64,000 bases of DNA from Lautropia sp. (GTDB taxonomy: Bacteria; Pseudomonadota; Gammaproteobacteria; Burkholderiales; Burkholderiaceae_E), in NCBI GenBank assembly GCA_030530775.1, contig JAUMUG010000004.1:1-64000 (forward strand), given 5' to 3'. A program made the translations under genes and the position numbers. Of the stretch, positions 55,028 through 64,000 are shown piece after piece. Numbering within the stretch: the first letter of the stretch is position 1; each line of letters opens with the position of its first letter. The notes below the pieces were generated by a model. That model searched no databases. It was not told the DNA's origin and saw only the letters and a list, made by a program, of their open reading frames with translations.

Positions 55028-55597
55028 ATGGCGCCTGGTCGGCCCGATGCCAGCAGGCTGGTCTGGGTCGACATGGAAATGACGGGTCTGCAACCGGACA
55101 TCGATCGGATCATCGAAGTGGCGATGGTCGTCACCGACAGTGAGCTGAACGTACTGGCGCAGGGACCGGTACTGGCCATCCATCAGCCCGATGAGGTGCT
55201 GGATGCCATGGATGACTGGAACAAGTCCACTCACGGTCGTTCAGGTCTGACGGATCGGGTGAAAGCCTCGCGCATGACCGAGTCCGATGCGCAGAATGTT
55301 CTACTGGATTTCATGGCTCGGTGGGTTCCGGCCGGAAAGACACCGATGTGCGGCAATTCGATCGGGCAGGACCGGCGCTTCATGGCACGCTACATGCCCG
55401 AGCTGGAGAACTTCTTCCATTATCGCAATCTCGATGTCAGCACACTGAAGGAGCTGGCACGCCGTTGGGCGCCCGGGGTCTACAAAGGCTTCAGCAAGCG
55501 CGGAGCCCACACCGCGCTGGCCGACATCATCGAATCGATCGAGGAACTGCGCTACTACCGCCATCACTTCATTGCGGCCAACGGTTTGCGCGAGTAG
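55028..55597 (+). CDS. orn: oligoribonuclease
   Basis: A 189-residue DEDDh exonuclease degrading 2-5-nt RNAs and pGpG. Motifs: [20 protein letters not shown] (Asp, Glu), [20 protein letters not shown] (Asp), [20 protein letters not shown], and [20 protein letters not shown] (His, Asp). The frame is open from ATG 54809, which would add 73 low-complexity residues. I chose ATG 55028 because GGGAGGGG lies eight bases upstream and because 54809 would leave only 14 bases to the divergent protease gene. Confidence 0.9.
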   Translation: MAPGRPDASRLVWVDMEMTGLQPDIDRIIEVAMVVTDSELNVLAQGPVLAIHQPDEVLDAMDDWNKSTHGRSGLTDRVKASRMTESDAQNVLLDFMARWVPAGKTPMCGNSIGQDRRFMARYMPELENFFHYRNLDVSTLKELARRWAPGVYKGFSKRGAHTALADIIESIEELRYYRHHFIAANGLRE

Positions 55598-57528
55598 AGC
55601 GTGATGCGGTAGCCGGTACGGCTGACCGGGCGATAACCTTGCCAAACCGGCTTCCAGCTGCCGGCGAGTGTGGCATCGTGGTCGTTCGGGGCCAGGGTGG
55701 CCGAATGGGCCGACAGAAGGCTTTGTAGGTCACTGGGCCGGCTGGCTTCGTCGGATACCAGCAGCCAGGGGCACTGAGGCACCGGCGGCTGATTCTCCTG
55801 CTGACGCAGATCGGGCAGGCGGATGAAGCGGGCGCCACCGTGATAGGCGAACAGCGCACGTTCTCCGGCGTCCAGCCCGATGCTCAGAGTGCAGCCCGGA
55901 TGGCTGGCAAACAGTGCCCGGGTCGGGGTGGCCAGCTCCTGATAGCTTTTGCGGTAATTGCCAGCCGGCAGCCACAGCGTCATCAGCAGCAGCCAAGCCA
56001 GCACCATGCCGCCCGAGGACAGTGCCATTGGCCGCCAAAAGGGCCGGGGCCGGCGCGAGACACGCCAAATCACCAGCAGCACCCAGGCCGTGGTGGCCAA
56101 AAGGCCGATCGCCAATTCTGTGATGGACAGCGAGGCAGTGAAGCCGGGGACGGCCTGCTGAGCCTTGGCCGCCATCCGCGGCGGCCAGCCGGTCATGAAG
56201 GCGATCCAGTAGGCCCATACGGCCAGGCCCGCCACCGAAAAGATCATCACGGCGAACCAGTCGACCACGCTGACCAGGTTGCGGCGGATCATCGGTAGGG
56301 TGATGCCGGTCAGGATCGCCATGGGAAAGACCATGGGTGTCAGGGTGTGCTGCTGGTCGGCGTCGGCCGGGTTGAACACCGCGGCCAGCAGCAGCATGGC
56401 CAGTGGCACCAGCGCGGCCGCAATCGGCGTTTCGCGACAGTCGCTGCGCCAGCGCACCACGCCCCAGACCACGAAGGGCCACAGTGGCCAGAAATACCAG
56501 AGCACGGTTTCGGCATAATGGGCCAGCGCGCCGAAGGTGGGCCAGCCGAACATCTGCTGGTTCCAGTGCAGCCAGCCGTAGAAGAACTCGGCCATACTTT
56601 CCTGGGCTGCCGGGTCGACAGGAATATGGCTGTCGCCCGCGACCAGCGGCAGTGCCTGCACGGACGCATCCGGGGCACTGTAAAAGGCCAGCAGCATCGG
56701 CCAGACGATGCTGCCTGCCAGCGCGATCGGTGCCGAAGTCAGCAGAATCCAGCCGGCGCGCAAGCGCAGTGGCGGTGTCAGCCACAGCAGCACCAGCAGT
56801 GCGAGCGTCAGCGCCACGGCCAGCGGTATGCCATAGGTCAGCAGACTGGCTGCAATGGCCAGGCCCAGCAGTGTCCCGCCGACGCGCGGGCGCTCCAGCG
56901 ACAAGCTCAGCCCGAACAGGTAGAGCGCGATGCAGGGCAGTTGTGCCGCATCGGCGGTGGTTTGGTGAATGGGGGCGATCAGACCGAAACAGGCCAGCAC
57001 GGCCAGTACCACGGCATCGGCCACGGCGTGGCCGAAATCCTGTGGACTGGCGCCGGCGCCGAAGGGGTCCTGCGGTTGGATCTCGGGCCGGCTGGCCAGG
57101 TTGCGTGCCGCATACCATAGCAGGATCATCGCGATACCAATGCCCACGGCAGCGGTCAGGCGCAGAGCCAGATCGGGGGAAATCAACCACGGATCGGCTG
57201 CGCGCCCCAGCAGCCCACCGAGCAGCGCGTTGAAGAAATGAGCCAGCTGCATGCCCAGAGCGCCCAACCAGAAAGGCAGAGGTCCTCCCTGGGGCACGAG
57301 CTCTCCCTGGACATTGGGTAGCAGCCAGTCGATGGCGCTGCCGGTCGCCATGGTATGGGCGATACCGAAGCCGATCGCATCATCGGTTCGCCAGGGGTCG
57401 CGACCGAACAGCCCGGCGAATACGTAGACCGTGCAGAACAGCAGGGGAATCCAGCGGGGCAGGCGGGCAGCGTCGGCCGAGGTGACCAGATAGGGTCTGA
57501 CGCGGGAGCCGTGGCTAGAGCTTCTCAT
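55564..57528 (-). CDS. ArnT-like lipid-linked glycosyltransferase
   Basis: A 654-residue inner-membrane GT-C transferase with about 11-13 helices. The periplasmic first loop has the acidic active-site pattern: [20 protein letters not shown], with Asp-Pro-W followed by Asp-Asp. This family moves a sugar from undecaprenyl phosphate to lipid A or protein. C-terminal residues form a soluble domain. Its 3' end overlaps that of orn by 34 bases. The donor and acceptor cannot be read from sequence. Confidence 0.82.
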   Translation of the reverse strand: MRSSSHGSRVRPYLVTSADAARLPRWIPLLFCTVYVFAGLFGRDPWRTDDAIGFGIAHTMATGSAIDWLLPNVQGELVPQGGPLPFWLGALGMQLAHFFNALLGGLLGRAADPWLISPDLALRLTAAVGIGIAMILLWYAARNLASRPEIQPQDPFGAGASPQDFGHAVADAVVLAVLACFGLIAPIHQTTADAAQLPCIALYLFGLSLSLERPRVGGTLLGLAIAASLLTYGIPLAVALTLALLVLLWLTPPLRLRAGWILLTSAPIALAGSIVWPMLLAFYSAPDASVQALPLVAGDSHIPVDPAAQESMAEFFYGWLHWNQQMFGWPTFGALAHYAETVLWYFWPLWPFVVWGVVRWRSDCRETPIAAALVPLAMLLLAAVFNPADADQQHTLTPMVFPMAILTGITLPMIRRNLVSVVDWFAVMIFSVAGLAVWAYWIAFMTGWPPRMAAKAQQAVPGFTASLSITELAIGLLATTAWVLLVIWRVSRRPRPFWRPMALSSGGMVLAWLLLMTLWLPAGNYRKSYQELATPTRALFASHPGCTLSIGLDAGERALFAYHGGARFIRLPDLRQQENQPPVPQCPWLLVSDEASRPSDLQSLLSAHSATLAPNDHDATLAGSWKPVWQGYRPVSRTGYRITLYSRKPLAAMK

Positions 57529-57689
57529 CGTTGATTGTCATGAAGCCGATCCGTTGATATGGAATTGTGACATTCTCTGTGTCGCAGTAGCAGCGGATAG
57601 TCACATCGATGGATCCGGCGTTGCACGGCGCTTCTGAGGCAGGCGCGAGAAAAAACGAAGCCGGAAGAGAAAAGCCGAAGCCTGAAATG

Positions 57690-57719
57690 GAAAAGCCCCG
57701 GCAGGGCCAGGGCTTTCGA
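57690..57719 (-). terminator. intrinsic terminator of rpmE2
   Basis: On the minus strand AAAGCCC (from 57717) pairs with GGGGCTTTT (to 57691), ending in a T-run. It is about 44 bases after the rpmE2 stop. Confidence 0.7.
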
Positions 57720-57762
57720 TACCGCAACCCGAAGGGCGCGGTGAGAGTATGCAGCAACGGGA

Positions 57763-58023
57763 TCAAGCCTTGGCAGCGCCAGTGCGTGCAAACTTTTGAC
57801 GGAACTTCTCGACACGACCGGTTTCGATGATGCGCTGTTGGGCACCGGTGTAGAAGGGGTGCGACTCGGAAGTCACGTCCAGCTTCATCAGCGGATATTC
57901 TTTGCCATCATCCATGGTGATGGTCTCGCGGGTCTGCACCGTCGAGCGGGTGATGAACTTGAAACCGTTGGCCATGTCCTGGAACACGACTTCACGGTAA
58001 TCAGGGTGAATGCCTTCTTTCAT
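57763..58023 (-). CDS. rpmE2: 50S ribosomal protein L31, type B
   Basis: An 86-residue L31 of the cysteine-free (zinc-independent) type B. It begins [20 protein letters not shown] and contains [20 protein letters not shown]. The absence of the CxxC pair shows it is the form made when zinc is scarce, usually under Zur; the zur gene is 46 kb away in this window. No Zur box was recognised upstream. Confidence 0.95.
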   Translation of the reverse strand: MKEGIHPDYREVVFQDMANGFKFITRSTVQTRETITMDDGKEYPLMKLDVTSESHPFYTGAQQRIIETGRVEKFRQKFARTGAAKA

Positions 58024-58480
58024 AGTGAATCTGTTGTTGTCAAAGCCGAAAAAACGGTGGCAAGCGATGCTCGAACGATTGCGGCAAGAAAAGCGGCATT
58101 ATAGCCGCTCATCCGGACCGTGCAACGCCCATGCGCCACCGGTCGGGTTTTTCATGCCGGACATCGGTATCTCGACGGCCGTCGCAGCAGCTCCGGGGGT
58201 GTGCCTTCTGTTCGAGGCCGGGATGAGGTGGCAGAAGGTGGCGGGAGAGAACACGCATCCACAGTCTTGCGTACTGTCGAAAATCGGGTGCCGAGCGTCC
58301 GACCCCTGGAAATGGCGAAACTGAAAACCACCCCACCCCACCCCGCGCCGAGCGGACTCCGTGCCCGGTTTGCAGATCACGGTCCTTCTGCGGAGCAAAC
58401 TCCCATTGGGATGGGCGGCAGGCGGTGGGGCTATCCGTCGCCCGCGATCCGCAGCCGTCCTGTCGGTGAAGGAATAGGGG
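58024..58480. other. spacer between the glucan synthase gene and rpmE2
   Basis: No gene is supported in these 457 bases. A run CCACCCCACCCCACCCC at 58328-58344 gives four G-tracts on the minus strand, a possible but marginal G-quadruplex. It lies 150 bases after the glucan synthase stop. Confidence 0.4.
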
Positions 58481-61276
58481 TCAGGCCCTGGCCAACTTGC
58501 CCGAGCCTTCGCCCGACTCGCGGGTGCTTTTCTTCTGTAGATGGGTTGCCGGCAAGGCCGACAGCAGCGCACAGGCCACCGCCGCCATGTAAGGTACGGC
58601 CTGCAGCACCAGCACCACCATCCACATCATCGATTCGAGGTGATTGGGCTGACGGGTCATCTGGATGCCGAACACGGCGACCAGCAGACCGATCATCAGC
58701 AGGGCTTCCTCACGTACACCGCCCCAGGCCATGCCGACTGGTTTTTTCGGCTTGGCGGGCTTGGCTTCCGCTTCCTTCTTCTCGGAAGAAGCACTGGTAT
58801 CGGATGCCGTTGTGCCGGTGTTTCGTTGATCAGCCGCCTGGGTGCCTGCGCCACCGCCTTTCTCGGTCACCTCGAACACGGCCGACTTGTTCCACAGCCC
58901 GGCGAACACACCTTGGGCGATACCGTGTGACAGCGCCATACCGGCCAGTGCCGAGCCCCAGACATCTTTCTGCGAGCAACGTACGCGACGCATGTAAAGC
59001 AGCGGCCCCATCAGCACCTTGAAGGTGAAGAAGGCGATCAACGGGATCATGAACAACAGAATCGGCAGGCTGAACAGGTGCGGCGCAGCGATGATACCGA
59101 TGCTCCAGGCAATGGCAGCCAGTGCAAAGATCAGGTGCAACGCATCGCCGAGCCACGAGAACCAGCCGGTCACGAAATGATAGCGCTGCGCATGGGTCAG
59201 GTTGCTGGCGCCGAACAGCATCTGGGCCTGGCCCTTGAGGATCTGCATGGCGCCCTGTGCCCAGCGCTTGCGCTGTTTCTTGAAGGCGAAGAAGGTGTCG
59301 GGCGTCAGGCCACGACCCATCACCACATCCACGTAGCGCAGCTCGTAGCCGGCATCCATCAACCGCAACGCCAGCTCGGCGTCTTCGCAGATACACCATT
59401 CGGACCACTGACCGTGGTTGCGCAGTGCCTCGGCGCGCACCATGATCATCGTGCCATGCTGCATGATGGCATTGCGCTCGTTTCGGTGGTGCATGCCGAT
59501 CCGGAAGAAGCCGTCGTACTCGAAGTTCATCATCCGGCGGAAGGTATGGCGGCTCCAGCCACGGTGGGCCTGCGGCGATTGCACGACGCCGGTCTTCGGA
59601 TCCTCGAAATAACTGACCAAATCGCGCAGCCAACGCCGTACCACCATGTAGTCGGCATCGACCACGGCCACGATCTCGGCATCGGACGCGGTCTGGCTCA
59701 GACCGAAATTCAGCGCACCGGCCTTGAAGCCCGGCCAGTTCGGCAGATGGAAGAAGCGGAAGTTGTCGCCCAGCGTCGCCATGAAGGCTTCGACCGGCTT
59801 CCACAGTTTCTCGTCCTTGGTGTTGTTGTCGATCACCAGTACTTCATAGTTGGTGTAGTCGAGGTCGGCCAGGCTTTTGATGGTGGCGATCACCATGTCG
59901 GGCTGCTCGTTGCAGCAGGCCAGATGGATCGACACCTTCGGCTCGCGTGCGCCCGGCGCCAGCGGCCGGGGGCGGTAGACATTCTTCAGGTTACCCGACC
60001 AGAACATCTCGACGAACTCGAAGAAGTTGGTCAGCAGAATCGTGGCCATGGCCAGCAGTGACGGCACCAGAATCACCAGGAAGGTCCAGTCGATCGGCCG
60101 CATGTAATAGTCGAAGGGCAGGGCCACCAGCCAGACGAACAGCGAGATCACCGTCTGCAGCACCACGCCGAAGGCGATGCGGCTGGGCAGCCGCAGCTTG
60201 GAAAAACTGAACATGAACCAGAACATGGCCAGCATGCCGAGCACCGAGGCCGAGGCGGCCTTGGTACGCCAACCCGGGTCGCGTTCGATCGGTGCGGTCA
60301 GGCTGTACTTGGGCTGACGATAGGCGTCCAGATAGCCCCAATAGGGGCCGGCACGGCCTTCGAGTGCGATCTTCCAGGGCTGGTCGATGCCTTCCATCAG
60401 GAAGTAATCGAGATTCTGGGCGGCTGCGCGCACCAGGAAACCGCGGATGAACTCGGCCTGACTGGCGGGCGAGGCCCGTGAAGCATCGCGCCGGTCGCCC
60501 TGGCTGGGCCAGCCGACCTCACCGATGATCACTTTTTTGTCGGGAAAGCGCTCCTGAACCTGGCGCAGACGGCCAAAGGTGTAGTCGAGTGCCTGCTGCA
60601 CGGGCAAGCCTTCCCAGTAGGGCAGCAGGTGCACCGTGATGAAATCGACATTGGCCGCCAGCTCGGGGTAGCGGATCCAGACGTGCCAGGGCTCGGCCGT
60701 GGAAACCGGCTTGCGCACCAGCCGTTTGACCTCTCGGATCTTCTGGATCAGTTCGGCCGGGGTCTGACCGGCGTGCAGCACCTGTTCGTTACCGACGATG
60801 ACTCGCTCGATGCTGCTGGTTTCACGCACCGCCTTTTCGATGAAGGCCAGTTCCTTCTGGTTCATCTCCTCGTTGCGGCTGACCCAGACACCGGCCGTCA
60901 GATGCAGGCCTTGTTCCTCGGCCAGCCAGGGTACCTCGGGGACATCGCTGCTGCTGTAGGTGCGGATGCGGTTGGTGTAGTCATGCAGCAGTTTCAGATC
61001 GCTTCCGATGGTGGCGGCCGTGGCGACCTTGCCGTCGAGCGGGTTGTCCCAGCGCTGGGCCGAGTTGTAGGCCAACCCATTGATCTTGCCGTAGAAGGAG
61101 GGCGCATCGATCAGCGGATTGATCTTGTCCCAGATCAGAAAGTTGAGTACGGCCAGCAGTATGGCCAACAGAGCTGCCCTGATCAGGCGTCGGCTCGGGC
61201 TGCTTCTGTCGGGGTCGGCAGGGCTGGTAGCGGGCGGGGCTGATGAGTTCAAGGATTGAGAGTCCTGTCCGGACAT
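58481..61276 (-). CDS. GH17-GT2 fusion beta-glucan synthase (NdvB-like)
   Basis: A 931-residue membrane protein. After a short helix (LIRAALLAILLAVLNFLIWD) comes a GH17 domain (about 55-320) with both catalytic Glu: general acid in ERVIVGNEQVL and nucleophile in KVIIGEVGWPSQGDRR. Three helices follow, then a GT2 domain (about 445-690) with VIDNNTKDE, VAVVDADYMVVRRW, WCICEDAELALRLMDAGY and KKQRKRWAQGAMQILKGQ, and five or six helices plus a charged tail. The combination is that of NdvB-type proteins, where GT2 makes beta-1,3-glucan and GH17 remodels it by transglycosylation. It probably makes periplasmic or exported glucan. Divergent from a second GH17 gene. Confidence 0.88.
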   Translation of the reverse strand: MSGQDSQSLNSSAPPATSPADPDRSSPSRRLIRAALLAILLAVLNFLIWDKINPLIDAPSFYGKINGLAYNSAQRWDNPLDGKVATAATIGSDLKLLHDYTNRIRTYSSSDVPEVPWLAEEQGLHLTAGVWVSRNEEMNQKELAFIEKAVRETSSIERVIVGNEQVLHAGQTPAELIQKIREVKRLVRKPVSTAEPWHVWIRYPELAANVDFITVHLLPYWEGLPVQQALDYTFGRLRQVQERFPDKKVIIGEVGWPSQGDRRDASRASPASQAEFIRGFLVRAAAQNLDYFLMEGIDQPWKIALEGRAGPYWGYLDAYRQPKYSLTAPIERDPGWRTKAASASVLGMLAMFWFMFSFSKLRLPSRIAFGVVLQTVISLFVWLVALPFDYYMRPIDWTFLVILVPSLLAMATILLTNFFEFVEMFWSGNLKNVYRPRPLAPGAREPKVSIHLACCNEQPDMVIATIKSLADLDYTNYEVLVIDNNTKDEKLWKPVEAFMATLGDNFRFFHLPNWPGFKAGALNFGLSQTASDAEIVAVVDADYMVVRRWLRDLVSYFEDPKTGVVQSPQAHRGWSRHTFRRMMNFEYDGFFRIGMHHRNERNAIMQHGTMIMVRAEALRNHGQWSEWCICEDAELALRLMDAGYELRYVDVVMGRGLTPDTFFAFKKQRKRWAQGAMQILKGQAQMLFGASNLTHAQRYHFVTGWFSWLGDALHLIFALAAIAWSIGIIAAPHLFSLPILLFMIPLIAFFTFKVLMGPLLYMRRVRCSQKDVWGSALAGMALSHGIAQGVFAGLWNKSAVFEVTEKGGGAGTQAADQRNTGTTASDTSASSEKKEAEAKPAKPKKPVGMAWGGVREEALLMIGLLVAVFGIQMTRQPNHLESMMWMVVLVLQAVPYMAAVACALLSALPATHLQKKSTRESGEGSGKLARA

Positions 61277-61904
61277 AGCGGAGACTTCCAGTCGGGATTG
61301 AGGTCATCGAGGGGGCGCAGACGGCACGGGCAGCCTGGTGTGATGCCGATGGCAACCCGCCAGCATGGCTGAACGGACTGACATCTGCCAGCAGGACTGG
61401 CACGGTCGCACACTTTTTGTATGGGAATGGTGCGGTAGCAAAGGGCTTCGATTCGATGACGCCATGGCGGAAAAACGGGATCGGTAGCAGATTCTATGCG
61501 CTAATCCGACTTTCGGGATTGCCGCTCTGTGACGCTCATTTTCACCTTGAAACATCTGGAGAACCATGCCGGATGCAACAGGGGATACCCGCCGGGAGGC
61601 TCTTCAGCGGATCGGATCGGCTGCAGATCACGGCTCGCCATGCAGGGCAAGAGCCCGGCGCCAGGCAATGAAACCGGTCGCATCCGACGCGTCGTCTGCA
61701 ATGCGCGGGCCGGAAAAGCGCCGGGAGGTGCCGGACGGCCTGGTACACCACATCGGGGTCGCTGCGGAGACGGGTCGATGTTCGGGCGCCTGGGATAATA
61801 ATGTACGCAGCAAGTATTCTGATGATGTTCTCGTGCAGCATCGGCGTCAACATCCGCTATCCTTCATGCTTTGTCCAAGCTTTCGCACTCCAGGAATCCC
61901 GTCG
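61277..61904. other. divergent spacer between the two glucan genes
   Basis: 628 bases with no supported gene. Both promoters must lie here. The plus-strand frame is open from 61566 but the sequence before 61905 has no family pattern. I see no strong -10/-35 pair. Confidence 0.4.
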
Positions 61905-63689
<1,785 letters not shown>

Positions 63690-63717
63690 CCCGGTTCCGG
63701 GTTTCGGTTCGTTGCCC

Positions 63718-63752
63718 ATGAAGAAACGCCCCGACGGGGCGTTTCTTCATGC
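63718..63752. terminator. strong palindromic terminator after the GH17 gene
   Basis: Perfect inverted repeat with 17-base arms (63718-63734 and 63736-63752) around a single A, with GAAACGCCCCG in the left arm and CGGGGCGTTTC in the right. It lies 29 bases after the stop and works in both directions (TTTCTTC on each side). Beyond it, to the window end at 64000, I see no gene. Confidence 0.85.
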
Positions 63753-64000
63753 GTTTCAAAAAAGCGTCCGTCTTGCGCGGAGAAGCCGGAAATCCACCGC
63801 AGCGGCATCCGTGCCCCGTGTCCTGTCCCGTCGCAATACAGCGATTCGTACGAAGACATCCACTCAGCAGGCGCCGGGTCCGCCGGATACGGTTTCAAGC
63901 GCCGAGCGACCGCAGAACCGTCATCCGATGGCCTGATGGCCCGTCAAACGGTCAGGTGTCCTTTCGTGATGCCCGGGCTGCGGACAGGGGCTTCGATGCT

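Overview
The window is high-GC DNA that reads as a betaproteobacterium of the Burkholderiales. The evidence is gene content and order: rpsP-rimM-trmD-rplS followed by a CoA pyrophosphatase, rsgA, an M48 protease and orn; recG-oxyR-cysM; a double-length uvrA; a tctABC transporter with a Bug-type receptor; and Zur, RcnR/DmeR and MarR regulators. A Lautropia-like oral species is my best guess from memory of gene order and from an AT-rich, Neisseria-like gene at the left edge. The genus is an inference and was not tested.

Layout. 1-2650 is a scrambled patch: an AT-rich LysR gene, two direct copies of a ~30-bp IS30-like end, and fragments of a PrpF-family isomerase and a second LysR gene joined head to head. 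2750-8340 holds an aldo/keto reductase, response regulator tctD, a tctE sensor kinase that has lost its catalytic core, and tctCBA. 8700-12160 is metal and stress control (dmeR/dmeF, marR, zur). 12640-17300 holds a cNMP/CBS/DUF294 protein and an exonuclease convergent on yjcH-actP (acetate uptake). 18240-24270 carries an unknown outer-membrane-type protein, pgi, a DUF423 protein and a TerB-domain membrane protein. 24776-30847 is a 2023-residue tandem UvrA.

31600-36560 is ridA, recG, oxyR and cysM. 36500-43130 is a minus-strand run of envelope genes (ldcA, MltB-type transglycosylase, transglutaminase, DUF58, MoxR). 43600-47670 has etfBA, a DUF4124 protein and a CNNM/CorC-type protein. 48300-55600 is the ribosome and tRNA maturation cluster plus RNA/CoA housekeeping. 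55560-63750 has an ArnT-like transferase, rpmE2, and two divergent beta-glucan genes (a GH17-GT2 fusion and a GH17 membrane protein).

Most of the window is ordinary chromosomal backbone. The unusual points are the rearrangement scars in the first 5.3 kb, the kinase-less tctE, the palindromic operator between dmeR and dmeF, the four-ATPase UvrA, a ~110-residue low-complexity insertion in TrmD (with a smaller one in RimM), and the paired glucan genes. I found no tRNA or rRNA gene, CRISPR array, prophage or intact insertion sequence, and nothing that amounts to a wholly new multi-gene system.
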